Positions 1 through 9,348 are shown, counted from the stretch's first letter. The stretch: DNA of 32,185 bases from Bauldia sp. (GCF_020442045.1 NZ_JAGRLA010000130.1:1-32185); one strand, 5' to 3'. Made by a program: numbers and translations. The notes: a model not told the origin generated them from the letters alone.

Positions 1-116
1 AGGACTCGGGGATGGGAGGATGGCGAGGGGGAGGCTCTCGCGATCGGCGGCTTTCGGGCCCCCTCGCTGTCGGGGCGAGCCGCCGGGCCATCTTTCCAGG
101 ACACCTCCCATCGCCA

Positions 117-146
117 TCCTGAGGTGCTTCGCGAAGCCTCGAAGGA
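117..146. repeat. Rhizobial-type intergenic palindromic repeat
   Basis: An imperfect palindrome with a perfect 12-bp core GCTTCGCGAAGC at 126-137, flanked by TCCTGAGGT on the left and CCTCGAAGGA on the right. From memory, palindromes of this kind (CCTGAGG...CCTCGAAGG) are scattered between genes in many Rhizobiales genomes. The surrounding 1-217 stretch downstream of divL shows no supported gene. Confidence 0.6.
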
Positions 147-181
147 CGCAAGGGGTGCTTTTCACGAAACGGGAGTAGGGA

Positions 182-198
182 TGCCCCTTGCGGGGGCA
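182..198 (-). terminator. Short hairpin downstream of divL
   Basis: TGCCCC (182-187) pairs with GGGGCA (193-198) around a 5-nt loop, about 20 nt past the divL stop codon. There is no T-tract on either side, so it may be only a weak terminator or an mRNA 3' end stabiliser. Confidence 0.3.
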
Positions 199-217
199 GG
201 AGGGGACGGACGGGGAG

Positions 218-2695
218 CTACTCCGCCGCGGCGGCGATGCCGGGGCGGATCGGCAGGCGGCAGGTGACGCGGGATCCCTTGCCTTCCTCCGACGCGATCT
301 CGACGCTGCCGCCATGCAATTCGGCGAAGCTCTTGACGATGGCGAGGCCGAGGCCGGCGCCGCCGCGCGCCGTGCCACGCGGCTGGCTGGTGAAGCGGTC
401 GAACGCGGTCTGGAGGAAATTGGTCGGCATGCCCGGCCCCTCGTCGCTGACCGAGAAGGCGATCGTGTCGCCATCGCGGTCCACCGCGACCACCACCCGG
501 CCGCCATCCGGCGAAAAGGCGATGGCATTGGCCAGGAGGTTGAACAGGATCTGGCGGACGCGGCTGCTGTCGGCGACGAAGCTGCCGATGTCATCGGAAA
601 TATGCGTCTCGACATGGATATCGCCCTCGGCGATCCGGTCCTGGACGCCCTCGATGGTCGCCGCGACGGTCTCGCGGATATCGACCTCGCCGAGGTCGAG
701 CTCCATGATCCCCGCATCGACCGTGGCGAGATCGAGGATGTCGTTGACGATGGCCAGCAGCGCGCCGCCCGACGACATGATGTAGCCGACATATTCGTTC
801 TGCTTCTCGGTCAGCGGCCCGACCCGCGGGTCGGCGAGAAGCTGGGTGAAGCCGATGATGTTGGTCAGCGGCGAGCGGAGCTCGTAGGACACATGGTGGA
901 TGAAGGCGTTCTTGATGGTGTCCGCCGTCTCCAGCGCCTCGTTCCGCTCGACCAGGGCGCGCTCGACCTGCACCGTATCGGTGACGTCGACGAAGGTGAC
1001 CATGGTCTGGCCGTTGGGCAGCGGCACCGACGCGTAGTCGATGACCCGGCCATTGGCGCGTTCCATCCGGCTGGCGAAGCTCGACCGGCTCTCGTCGAGG
1101 CCGGCGACGCAGGTGGTGAAGGCCGTCCAGTCCCGCTCGTTGTCGCCGGGCTGGCGGCAGGCCCCGACGATTTCCGAGACATGCGGCTCGCCCTCGAGCA
1201 TCGCCGGATCGAGCCCGAGGATGGCGGTGAATGAGGGATTGTGGAGCCGCAGCCGGCCGTCCGAGCCGAAGACGGCGACACCCTCGGCCAGGTGATCGAT
1301 GGTCTCGCCCTGGACGTGGATCAGGGCGTTGTAGCGGCTTTCGAGGTCGAGCCGCTCGGTGACATTCTCGTAGACCCAGGTCATGCCGCCCTGGGGATTG
1401 GGGTTGGCGATCACCCGGAGCGTCTGTCCGTCGGGCAGGTGCCAGATAGTCTCGCGCGTCTCCACCGACTGATAGGCGGAAAGCAGGTCGCTGCGCCAGC
1501 TCTTGAAGTCGGCCTGCTCGGGCAGCTTGTGCGCGGCGCGCAGGCGGTCGAGCACCGCATTGTCGTCGGGTCGCGATTCGAGGAAGGCGACATCGAGCCC
1601 GAAGAGCTGGCGATAGGCCGCGTTATACGACTTGAGCCGCCGGTCCGGCCCGAAGATCGCGACCGCCGTGGCGAGCTGGTCGAGGGTGCGGGCGTTGAAG
1701 TCGATCTCGCGGCGCAGCGCCGCCTCGGCCGCTTCGACGGCGCTGACATCGACGGCGATGCCGCCGCCTCCGTTCGCCGTGTCGACGTCGGTGACATCGA
1801 AGACGTGGCGCGATCCGGCGACGACCGCCGGCAGCCGCTTCATGAAGACCGGCTCGCTCTTGTGGCCTTCGGCGATGATCCGGCGACCGGAATCGTCGAG
1901 CAGCTCAAGACCGCGATCGATGGCGTCGGCCTCATCGCCGGCGTCGACGGCATTGGCATAGGCGGCGTTGACCCAGGCGAGCCGCCCGGTTTCGTCGCGC
2001 AGCCATATCGGCGCGGGCGCGATCGAGAACATCATGCGCATCGCCTCGACCTCGGCCTCGAGCAGGTCGTGGCGCGCTTCGAGGTCGGCACGGGCCAGCC
2101 GGTCGCCATCGAGGTCGCGGAAGCGGACGACCGAGGCCGATCCGATGGTATGGCCGGTCACCTCGATGAGGCGATCCGCGTGGCTTGCCACGGTGAGGGC
2201 GAAGGCCTCGCCCTCGTTGCGCAGGCGGGTAACGGCTTCGTCGATCCGGGCCGCCGATTCCGGCTTGAGCCAGGTTCCGAAGGCGAGAAAGCCGGACCTG
2301 TCGGCGGGGGCGCCCGTGCCTCGCGGCAGGCTGCCGGTGACGAGCGGAGCATCGTCATTCGCCGCCCATGCGACAAGCCGCTGGTCTTCGCCGTTGACCA
2401 TTGCCTCGGCACGATCGGCGCGCGCCTTGAGGTCGGCGACCTCGAGGCGAAGTTCGGCATTCTCGGCTTCGGAGCGGTTGCGCGCCCGCATCAGCGCGAT
2501 GGCGCTGATCACCGCGAAGCCGACCGTGCCGGCGAGCAGCACGAGGATGACGATGTCGAAGGCGGGCGGGGGCTGGAATCCGGCGTCGGGCGCGGCGGCC
2601 GCAACGGCGCTGCCGGACACGGCTCCGGCGGCGAGGATGATGGCGACGAGAAAACCGGCGCTGAACGCGACCGTTTTGCCGCCATATCCGTGCAT
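218..2695 (-). CDS. divL: DivL-type PAS-domain tyrosine pseudo-histidine kinase
   Basis: Membrane-bound signalling protein of 825 residues. Two hydrophobic segments (about 8-30 and 46-69) are followed by a short coiled coil (73-103), roughly four PAS domains (about 100-590), a HisKA domain and a complete HATPase_c domain with N-box (NLLANAI), DEGPGMP, FDRF and GAGLGLAIVKSF motifs. In the H-box the phosphoacceptor histidine is replaced by tyrosine: HHVSYELRSPL, Tyr604, codon at 884-886. This is the hallmark of DivL, the essential Caulobacter protein that works with CckA and DivK to control CtrA. Size and domain order also match DivL (769 aa in Caulobacter). An ATG at 2785 is possible, but the ATG at 2695 has an upstream AAAGGGG and directly precedes the first membrane segment. 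It is transcribed alone; in rhizobia divL often sits next to ahcY, whereas here about 7.8 kb separates them. The family call is firm; the role in this species is inferred. Confidence 0.85.
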   Translation of the reverse strand: MHGYGGKTVAFSAGFLVAIILAAGAVSGSAVAAAAPDAGFQPPPAFDIVILVLLAGTVGFAVISAIALMRARNRSEAENAELRLEVADLKARADRAEAMVNGEDQRLVAWAANDDAPLVTGSLPRGTGAPADRSGFLAFGTWLKPESAARIDEAVTRLRNEGEAFALTVASHADRLIEVTGHTIGSASVVRFRDLDGDRLARADLEARHDLLEAEVEAMRMMFSIAPAPIWLRDETGRLAWVNAAYANAVDAGDEADAIDRGLELLDDSGRRIIAEGHKSEPVFMKRLPAVVAGSRHVFDVTDVDTANGGGGIAVDVSAVEAAEAALRREIDFNARTLDQLATAVAIFGPDRRLKSYNAAYRQLFGLDVAFLESRPDDNAVLDRLRAAHKLPEQADFKSWRSDLLSAYQSVETRETIWHLPDGQTLRVIANPNPQGGMTWVYENVTERLDLESRYNALIHVQGETIDHLAEGVAVFGSDGRLRLHNPSFTAILGLDPAMLEGEPHVSEIVGACRQPGDNERDWTAFTTCVAGLDESRSSFASRMERANGRVIDYASVPLPNGQTMVTFVDVTDTVQVERALVERNEALETADTIKNAFIHHVSYELRSPLTNIIGFTQLLADPRVGPLTEKQNEYVGYIMSSGGALLAIVNDILDLATVDAGIMELDLGEVDIRETVAATIEGVQDRIAEGDIHVETHISDDIGSFVADSSRVRQILFNLLANAIAFSPDGGRVVVAVDRDGDTIAFSVSDEGPGMPTNFLQTAFDRFTSQPRGTARGGAGLGLAIVKSFAELHGGSVEIASEEGKGSRVTCRLPIRPGIAAAAE

Positions 2696-2963
2696 GCGAA
2701 AGGCCCCTTTCCGGCACGCTCCCCGCAGCACAAGAGGGATCCGCCCGTTCCGCAACGCGAGGCTGCCGACGCCCTCGCGAATCACCGCACTCTAACCGGT
2801 TGCGGAATCGCGTGTGAAGCGTCGCGGCGAGAAAAAATCGGCATGGCGAAAGCAGCCGCCGGCCGGCGCCTCATGGTGGCGGGGAGACCCCGAGCGGCCT
2901 CAGGGACTTGAGACCATCCGGACGATAGGAAACATTCCGTGCCGCGGGCGGAGAGGGGGCGGC

Positions 2964-3788
2964 TCAATCGGTTTTCGCGACGCGGTAGCGTGGCGAGAGA
3001 TCGGCGCTGACCCCGGCGGCGAAGACCGCGTGCCGCGCCTCGCCCTCGCGCTCGATCAGGGCGCGATCGACGAGCGCCGGCTGGCAGACGACGTCGCCGA
3101 GCGCGAGGGCGGCGAGCGACGCGGCAACGACGTCTTCCGGCTCCATGACCGGAATCTTCGGGCGCAGCAGCGGCTCGTCGCCGACATTGTGGAACTCGGT
3201 GCGGACGACGCCGGGACAAAGCGCCTGGACCCTGACGCCGGTCCCTTCGAGCTCGCCGGCGAGGATCTCGGTGAAGGCGTTGACGAAGGCCTTGGTGGCG
3301 GCATAGGTGGCGCGCTTCGGCAGGTGCGGGGCCCGCATGCCGGCGCTGAAGGCGAGCGTCGACGAGACATTGACGATGGCGCCCGCGTCGCGGGCGATCA
3401 TCGCCGGCAGCGCCGCCCGGCAGAGCCGGACGACCGTCGTCACCTGGGCGCGGACCTGTCCCTCGGCGCGGTCCGCGTCGAGCTCGACGAAGGGCATATA
3501 GGTCTGGAAGCCGGCATTGTTGACGAGCATCGTCACGTCGCCCTTCGAAGCGCGCGCCTCGACGGCGGCGAGCCCCTCGGCCGTGGTCAGGTCGGCGACG
3601 ATCACTTCCGCGCGCCTCCCGCCTGTTTCGATCTGGCCGGCGAGCGCCTCGAGGCGCTGCCGCCGCCGGGCGACGAGGATCACGTCGTGGCCGTCGCCGG
3701 CGAGCCGTTCGGCGAAGACCCGGCCGATGCCCGACGACGCGCCGGTGACGAGGGCGAGGGGCCTGGTGGTCGCGGGATGATCCGGCAT
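2964..3788 (-). CDS. SDR-family NAD(P)-dependent oxidoreductase
   Basis: A classical short-chain dehydrogenase of 274 residues. The cofactor motif TGASSGIG is at 15-22, NNAG at 90-93, the catalytic serine in VSST (142-143), and YAATK gives Tyr162 and Lys166. Arg41-Arg42 at the end of the second strand suggests NADP(H) preference. It is a cytosolic oxidoreductase; the substrate cannot be read from the sequence. The start has AGGAG about 9 nt upstream and lies 34 nt after the stop of the Ser/Thr kinase gene, so the two are probably co-transcribed. No functional link between them is known to me. Confidence 0.88.
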   Translation of the reverse strand: MPDHPATTRPLALVTGASSGIGRVFAERLAGDGHDVILVARRRQRLEALAGQIETGGRRAEVIVADLTTAEGLAAVEARASKGDVTMLVNNAGFQTYMPFVELDADRAEGQVRAQVTTVVRLCRAALPAMIARDAGAIVNVSSTLAFSAGMRAPHLPKRATYAATKAFVNAFTEILAGELEGTGVRVQALCPGVVRTEFHNVGDEPLLRPKIPVMEPEDVVAASLAALALGDVVCQPALVDRALIEREGEARHAVFAAGVSADLSPRYRVAKTD

Positions 3789-3822
3789 CAGCGAGGGCTC
3801 CTGTGGTTGCGGGATCGCGGCC

Positions 3823-5667
3823 TCAACTCCCCGCCTCGATCGCCGCGTCGTCGAGGAGGTCGGCGAGGCGGTTGAGGTCGACGTCGCGGCGCGCGATGTC
3901 GGCGGCGGTCATGGTCGCCATCATCTCCCGGAGCGACCCGTCGGACGGCTCTGCCCGGCGGCGGCCGAAGCGGCCGAGCAGCCCGCCGCGTCTCTCCGGC
4001 GCGTCGTCATCGTCCAGCATCTCGCCGAGCATCCTGCCAAGGGCATAGACGTCCTCGCGGCCGAGCCAGCGATCCTCGATCATCCGGCCGCTCATCTGCT
4101 CGGGCGGCGCGTAGCGCTCCGTGCCGAGCCCGGCGACGGTGTCGACCAGGCCCTTGAGCCGCGCGATGCCGAGATCGATGATCACCGGCTGGCTGTTGTT
4201 GCGGAGGATGATGTTGTCCGGCTTGAGGTCGCGATGGGCGACGCCCTCCCGGTGGAGCGCCGCCAGCGTCCGGGCGACGGTCGCGGCGACGGTCAGGCGG
4301 CGGGAGCGGTCGAGGCTGCCGTCGTCGAGGGAGGCACCGAGGGTCGGGCCCTCGACATAGTCCTGGACGAGGGTCAGCGCCCCGGCGGGATCCATGTGGA
4401 GGTAGCGGGTCTTGGCGACGCCGCGGGCGCGGATCTGGGCGCTGGAGACGATCTCGTTGCGCGCCGTCGCCATCACCGCCCGGGCGGTCTGCGGATCGAG
4501 GCCGTCCTGGCGCCGGAGCCGCTTGATCGCCACCTCGGTGCCGGTGTCGAGATCGATGGCGCGCTGGACCTCGCCGAAGCCGCCGGCGCCGAGCGTCTCG
4601 AGGACGAGGAAGCGGCCGCTGCCCATCTCGGGCCCGACCCGGTCCTCCGGCGAGAGCTCGGCGATCATCGCCGGCCGCCAGAAGCCGACGGCGGCGGCCC
4701 GCACCCGGTCCGCCATCGCCGGCAGCTGGCGGATCGCGGCCCGCCTCAGCGCCTCGACGATGCAGGCCTCCGCCTCCGCCTGGCGGTCGAGGGCGGCCAG
4801 CGTCTCGGCAAGCAGGATGCGGGCGTCGAATTCGTGGCGCGGCAGGTCGTCGTCGACGAAGCGGTCGAGCGCCGATTCGATCTCGGCGACGGCGCGCTCG
4901 GGATCGTCCTTGCGGTCGAGCGCGCCTTCGAGGAGGTCGAGCTCGGCGCGCTCGTAGGACGAGGGGTCCTCGCCGAGCCAGCGCGCGGCGTCGTCCATCG
5001 CGGCGCGCGCCGCCGCGTGCTCGCCAAGCGCCGCGAGCGAGCGGGCCTTGACCACCCGCGCCAGGAAGTTGTCGCGGGCGAAGGCTTCCGGCAACGAGGC
5101 GATCAGCGCATCGATGCCGGCGAGGCATTCGTCGTGGCGGCCGAGCGCGAGCAGCGCCTCGAGGCGGTTGACCGGGATGCGGGACGCCTCGCGCGGCGGC
5201 AGGATGTCCATCACCCGGCCGGCGAGGGCGAAGGCGTCGAGCGCCGCCTCGTAGCGCCCGGTATCGAGGTTGAGGCGGCCGAATTCGGCGATCGCCGCGG
5301 CCGAATCGGCGCGGCTTCCGGCGATGTCCGCCTCGACCACCGAGCGGAGGAGCTCCAGCGCCGCGGAAGAGGTCTCGCCGCGCCAGGTATGGATGCGGCT
5401 GGTTTCGCGCGAGATGGTGGCAAGCGCGGTCGTCGCACCGATGTCGCGGGCGAGCGCCCGTGCCCTCTGCAGCTCCTTGAGGGCCGATTCCGGCAGGCCG
5501 AGCCGGTTGAAGATGATGCCGCGCGCGACGCCGAGGCGGACCGCGGCTTCGTCCCGGCCGCCGGCTACATCGGCCATGGCGTCGGCTGCCTCGAGGAGCG
5601 CCGACGGGTCCTCGAGGGCGGCAATCCGCCGGTCCAGCTCGGCAAGGCGGTCGTCGTCGGTCACCAT
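3823..5667 (-). CDS. Cytosolic Ser/Thr protein kinase with N-terminal TPR-like repeats
   Basis: A 614-residue protein. Residues about 1-345 form a series of amphipathic helical pairs resembling TPR repeats. Residues about 355-570 form a Hanks-type kinase domain: Gly-rich loop GAGGFGEV (360-367), VAIK with Lys382, HRDLKPDNI with catalytic Asp480, DLG (Asp498) in place of DFG, and APPE (520-523). All catalytic residues are present, so it should be active. The ATG at 5667 is chosen because AAGGAGGAG lies just upstream; an in-frame extension to 6288 would run antisense through manC. There is no membrane segment and no PASTA domain, unlike PknB-type kinases. The order helical repeats then C-terminal kinase is the reverse of the commoner layout. 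Substrate unknown; the repeats probably bind a partner. It is divergent from manC and precedes an SDR gene. Confidence 0.88.
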   Translation of the reverse strand: MVTDDDRLAELDRRIAALEDPSALLEAADAMADVAGGRDEAAVRLGVARGIIFNRLGLPESALKELQRARALARDIGATTALATISRETSRIHTWRGETSSAALELLRSVVEADIAGSRADSAAAIAEFGRLNLDTGRYEAALDAFALAGRVMDILPPREASRIPVNRLEALLALGRHDECLAGIDALIASLPEAFARDNFLARVVKARSLAALGEHAAARAAMDDAARWLGEDPSSYERAELDLLEGALDRKDDPERAVAEIESALDRFVDDDLPRHEFDARILLAETLAALDRQAEAEACIVEALRRAAIRQLPAMADRVRAAAVGFWRPAMIAELSPEDRVGPEMGSGRFLVLETLGAGGFGEVQRAIDLDTGTEVAIKRLRRQDGLDPQTARAVMATARNEIVSSAQIRARGVAKTRYLHMDPAGALTLVQDYVEGPTLGASLDDGSLDRSRRLTVAATVARTLAALHREGVAHRDLKPDNIILRNNSQPVIIDLGIARLKGLVDTVAGLGTERYAPPEQMSGRMIEDRWLGREDVYALGRMLGEMLDDDDAPERRGGLLGRFGRRRAEPSDGSLREMMATMTAADIARRDVDLNRLADLLDDAAIEAGS

Positions 5668-5762
5668 ATCTCCTCCTTCCAATGGTCTTGGCCGCATCTT
5701 CTTGATAAACGTCCCGACGCCGCTTGTCGCGGCACTCTGTTTGCGATCCGACGAGGGTCTTC

Positions 5763-7187
5763 GTGAGCGATACCATCCTTCCAGTGCTCCTTTGCGGCGG
5801 CGCCGGGACCCGTTTGTGGCCGGCATCCAATGTCGGGGTGCCGAAACCCTTCCTGCCGCTCGCCGGCGCGCGGCCGACATTCCTGGCGACGCTGACCCGC
5901 GTCGCCGATCCGGCGGTCTTCGCCGATCCGCTGATCGTCGCCCGCAGCCAACACCGCTACCTGATCGAGGCATCGCTCGATGAGGCGGGGGCGAGTGGCG
6001 CGCTGCTCTTCGAGCCCGAGCCGATGAGCACGACACCGGCGATCGCCGCCGCGGCGGGATGGGCGGCGGCGCGCGATCCCGACGCGCTGATCCTGGTGCT
6101 CGCCGCCGACCATGCGATCGCCGATGACGAGGAATTCCGCCGCACCGTGGTCCGTGCGAGACCCGCGGCCGAGGCCGGGCGGATCGTCGTCTTCGGCATC
6201 TCCCCGACCAGCCCCGAGACCGGCTACGGCTATATCCGGCCGGGCGAGCCGCTGCCGGGCATGGACGGCGTCTCCGAGGTCGAGGCATTCGTCGAAAAGC
6301 CCGACACGGCGCGTGCCGGAGAGCTGATCGCCGAGGGCTGCCTGTGGAACAGCGGCAACTTCCTGATGCGCGCCGCGACCGCGCTCGAAGAGATCGAACG
6401 CCACGCCGCCAAGACCAGCGCCGCGGCGAAGGCCGCGCTCAGCGAGGGGACGGAAACCGACGGCGCGATCGAGCTCTCCCGCGCCCATTTCATCACCGCC
6501 GATCCGATCTCCTTCGACCACGCGGTGCTCGAGAAGACCGACCGCATCGCGGTCGCGACCGCGACCTTCGACTGGGCCGATGTCGGCACCTGGTCGTCGG
6601 TGTGGAACGCGACCGGCCGGGACGATGGCGACAACGTCGTTGCCGGCGAGGTGGCGCTGGTCGACACGGCCGGCAGCCTGGTCAGCACCGACGGGCCGGT
6701 GGTCGGCGTGGTCGGCATGACCGACACCGTCGTGGTCGCCGCGAATAACGCGGTGCTGGTCGCGCCGCGCGAGCGCGCCGGCGAGGTGCGCAAGCTCGCT
6801 TCGAAGCTCGCCGAGGTCGAAGGCGCGCTGATCGGCGGCCATGCCCGCCACTACCGGCCCTGGGGCTACTACCAGTCCCTCGACGTCGGCCCGACCCACC
6901 AGGTCAAGCGCATCGTCGTCAATCCCGGGGCGCGGCTGTCGCTGCAGAAGCATCGCCATCGCGCCGAGCACTGGACGCTGGTCGCGGGCAGGATCGACGT
7001 CACCCTCGACGAATCGGTGGTTCCGCTCGAGGAAAACCAGTCGGTCTTCATCCCGCTCGGCGCCGTCCACCGCGCGACCAATCCCGGCGACACGCCCGCC
7101 ATGCTCATCGAGGTGCAATACGGCGATTATCTCGGCGAGGACGACATCATCCGCATCGAGGACGACTACGGGCGGCTGGAAGAGTAG
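5763..7187 (+). CDS. manC: Mannose-1-phosphate guanylyltransferase / mannose-6-phosphate isomerase
   Basis: A bifunctional-type enzyme of 474 residues making GDP-mannose for polysaccharide or glycan synthesis. The N-terminal nucleotidyltransferase domain opens with GGAGTRLWP and PKPFLPL, followed by FVEKPDT and WNSGNF. The C-terminal cupin domain carries the type II isomerase signature around QVKRI, LSLQKHRHRAEHW and FIPLGAVHR. Length matches the ManC/CpsB/AlgA family. The GTG at 5763 is preferred, since it has GAGG 7-10 nt upstream and gives the usual N-terminus; a TTG at 5724 is possible. It is divergent from the Ser/Thr kinase with 95 bp between the genes. No other GDP-sugar gene lies nearby. 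Whether the isomerase half is active cannot be decided here. Confidence 0.92.
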   Translation: MSDTILPVLLCGGAGTRLWPASNVGVPKPFLPLAGARPTFLATLTRVADPAVFADPLIVARSQHRYLIEASLDEAGASGALLFEPEPMSTTPAIAAAAGWAAARDPDALILVLAADHAIADDEEFRRTVVRARPAAEAGRIVVFGISPTSPETGYGYIRPGEPLPGMDGVSEVEAFVEKPDTARAGELIAEGCLWNSGNFLMRAATALEEIERHAAKTSAAAKAALSEGTETDGAIELSRAHFITADPISFDHAVLEKTDRIAVATATFDWADVGTWSSVWNATGRDDGDNVVAGEVALVDTAGSLVSTDGPVVGVVGMTDTVVVAANNAVLVAPRERAGEVRKLASKLAEVEGALIGGHARHYRPWGYYQSLDVGPTHQVKRIVVNPGARLSLQKHRHRAEHWTLVAGRIDVTLDESVVPLEENQSVFIPLGAVHRATNPGDTPAMLIEVQYGDYLGEDDIIRIEDDYGRLEE

Positions 7188-7197
7188 GCCGACGAGC

Positions 7198-7230
7198 CCG
7201 GGCGCCGGCCGTCACGCCCGGCGCGCCCGG
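7198..7230 (+). terminator. GC-rich hairpin after manC
   Basis: CCGGGCGCCGG (7198-7208) pairs with CCGGCGCGCCCGG (7218-7230), with a 2-nt bulge and an 8-9 nt loop, starting about 10 nt after the manC stop. There is no T-run, so intrinsic termination is uncertain. Confidence 0.35.
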
Positions 7231-7355
7231 TCGCGTCGAAGAAGCCTGTGGACCCGGCCGGATTGCCTCGAAACGCTCGCGTCCGGCGGGTTCCGCTTGG
7301 CCGGCTCGCAGGGCATAACGATCTTCCCAGCGGCGAATCGACTCGGAAGTCATCC

Positions 7356-8855
7356 TTGGCGCATCTCGACAAACACCTGAAGAAGGTCGGCCATCTGGAG
7401 GCGGCGAGCTCGGCCGTCGCGCGGCCGATCGCGGCGCCGGGCCTCGCCGGCACCTTCCTCGTCATCATCCTCGTCTTCGCCATCGCCACGACGCCCTTCG
7501 GTCCGCTGGCCCTCTACGTGGTCGCGGCGGCGGTGATCAGCGGCTACATGGCGCTTTACGTCGGCGCCAACGACGTCGCCAACAATGTCGGGCCGGCGGT
7601 CGGCGGGCGGGCGCTCACCCTTGGCGCGGCGCTGGCCATCGCCGCGGTCTTCGAGGCGGCGGGAGCGCTGATCGCCGGCGGCGACGTGGTGGCGACCATA
7701 TCCAAGGACATCATCCGCCCGCCGGTCGAGATGGGCGCCCTCGACTTCATCCTGCTGATGATGGCCGGATTCCTCGCCGCGGCGATGTGGATTCACCTCG
7801 CCACCTATCTCGGCGCGCCGGTCTCGACGACCCATTCGGTGGTCGGCGGCGTCGTCGGGGCGGGCATCGCCGCGGCCGGGATCAACGTCGTGTCTTGGCC
7901 GACCATGGGGACGATCGCCGCGAGCTGGGTGATCTCGCCGGTGATGGGCGGGGTCCTCGCCGCCGCGCTCTACTGGGTCGTCAGAACGCTGATCATCGAT
8001 CGCCCGGAGCCCTTTGCGGCGGCCCGGCGGTGGCTGCCCGCGATCATCGCCGCGATGGCCGGCGTCTTCGCGCTCTACCTGACCACCAAGGGCCTGTCGC
8101 ATGTCTGGAAGCCGACGCGGGGCGTGACCCTGATGATCGGCTTCGCGATCTTCCTGCTGGTCGCGGCGGTCTCCTGGCCCTGGGTCAAACGTCAGTCGCT
8201 CGTGGCGGAGAGGTATGGCAAGCCGGTCACCGCGCTTTTCACGCTGCCGCTTGTCGCCGCCGCGGCGCTCCTCTGTTTCGCCCATGGGGCGAATGACGTG
8301 GCAAATGCGATCGGCCCGCTCGCGGCGATCGTCGCGGCGGCGGCGACCGGCGTCGCCGCTCCGCAACAGGTGACGCTGTCCTTGTGGGTGCTGGTTATCG
8401 GCGCGGCGGGAATCTCGCTGGGGCTCGCCCTTTTCGGTCCGAAGGTGATCAAGACGGTCGGCCAGAAGATCACCAAGATGAACCCGAGCCGGGCCTATTG
8501 CGTGGCGTTGTCGGCGGCGACGACGGTCCTCCTCGCATCGGCCCTCGGACTGCCGGTCTCCTCGACCCACATCACGGTCGGCGGTGTCTTCGGCATCGGC
8601 CTGCTCCGCGAGGCGATCACCAACAAGGGGATTCCCAATCCCGGCATCCAGGCGCGGACCCGGCGGCTCAGAATCTCGGAGCTGAATCTCACGCCGCAAG
8701 AGGCGTTGTCGCGGACCAGGAAGCGGGACCGGCGGAAACTCGTCCGGCGTCAATATGCGCTGTCGATCGGCGCGGCCTGGGTGATCACGGTTCCGGCCAC
8801 CGCGACGATCGCCATCATCCTCTATGCGATCCTGGCGGCCGCGGCCGGCGTCTAG
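7356..8855 (+). CDS. PiT-family inorganic phosphate transporter
   Basis: An integral inner-membrane low-affinity phosphate transporter of 499 residues with about ten hydrophobic segments. The duplicated PiT signature is present twice: GANDVANNVGP (70-80) and HGANDVANAIGP (about 310-321). Both halves also carry the SSTH/STTH motif (VSTTHSVVGG and VSSTHITVGG). TTG at 7356 is preferred, giving MAHLDKHLKK, with GGAAG about 7 nt upstream; the alternative GTG at 7248 would add 36 residues of low-complexity sequence. It lies next to PPK2 and NUDIX genes, suggesting a phosphate handling group. No PhoU-like (DUF47) gene, which often accompanies PiT, is visible here. Confidence 0.9.
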   Translation: MAHLDKHLKKVGHLEAASSAVARPIAAPGLAGTFLVIILVFAIATTPFGPLALYVVAAAVISGYMALYVGANDVANNVGPAVGGRALTLGAALAIAAVFEAAGALIAGGDVVATISKDIIRPPVEMGALDFILLMMAGFLAAAMWIHLATYLGAPVSTTHSVVGGVVGAGIAAAGINVVSWPTMGTIAASWVISPVMGGVLAAALYWVVRTLIIDRPEPFAAARRWLPAIIAAMAGVFALYLTTKGLSHVWKPTRGVTLMIGFAIFLLVAAVSWPWVKRQSLVAERYGKPVTALFTLPLVAAAALLCFAHGANDVANAIGPLAAIVAAAATGVAAPQQVTLSLWVLVIGAAGISLGLALFGPKVIKTVGQKITKMNPSRAYCVALSAATTVLLASALGLPVSSTHITVGGVFGIGLLREAITNKGIPNPGIQARTRRLRISELNLTPQEALSRTRKRDRRKLVRRQYALSIGAAWVITVPATATIAIILYAILAAAAGV

Positions 8856-8856
8856 T

Positions 8857-9348
8857 CTAGGTGTCGCCGGAGACCCGGAGGTGGCGGGCGAAATTCCTGA
8901 GAAGCTCGGCGACCCGCTTGTCGGTGATCAATCGCGTCGCCTCCGCCAGCGTCACCCAGTGGCGGTAGCGCTCGCCGGTTTCGCGCCAGTTGTCATGCTG
9001 CTTCTCGACGCGGAGCGGATACATGTCGACCTCGATGACGAAGCGGCGCACGCCCCGCGTCTTCCATGCCCGGTAGGAGCCGACCGGGCGGGTGGCGATA
9101 ACGCCCTCGACGCCGGCTTCCTCATGGGCTTCGCGTTCGGCCGATTCCCATGGCTTCAGGCCGTCGGCGATGCGTCCCTTGGGGAAGATCCAGCGTCCCC
9201 TCTGGCGGGAGGTGACGAGCAGGAAGACCGGCGTCGATTCGACGATCGCATAGGGGATGACGCCGCTCTGCCGTTCGGCGACCGGCGCCGACGCGGGCGG
9301 CGGCGGGGCAATCCGCTCGACAAGGGCAATGGCACTTTCGACGAGCAT
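8857..9348 (-). CDS. NUDIX hydrolase
   Basis: A small cytosolic pyrophosphohydrolase of 163 residues. The Nudix box around residues 57-80 reads GRIADGL, KPWESAE, REAHEEAGV: the REXXEEXG metal-binding core is complete, but the first conserved Glu of the canonical box is Leu. The flanking layout (FLLVTSR, WIFPKG) resembles diadenosine or diphosphoinositol polyphosphate hydrolases; the actual substrate is unknown. The gene is convergent with the PiT transporter, with the two stop codons separated by one base, and divergent from ppk2. Confidence 0.88.
   Translation of the reverse strand: MLVESAIALVERIAPPPPASAPVAERQSGVIPYAIVESTPVFLLVTSRQRGRWIFPKGRIADGLKPWESAEREAHEEAGVEGVIATRPVGSYRAWKTRGVRRFVIEVDMYPLRVEKQHDNWRETGERYRHWVTLAEATRLITDKRVAELLRNFARHLRVSGDT

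Noticed and set aside
5668..6288. In-frame N-terminal extension of the Ser/Thr kinase
   Set aside because: It runs antisense through manC and is Arg/Pro/Ser-rich; the ATG at 5667 with a strong ribosome-binding site is the better start.
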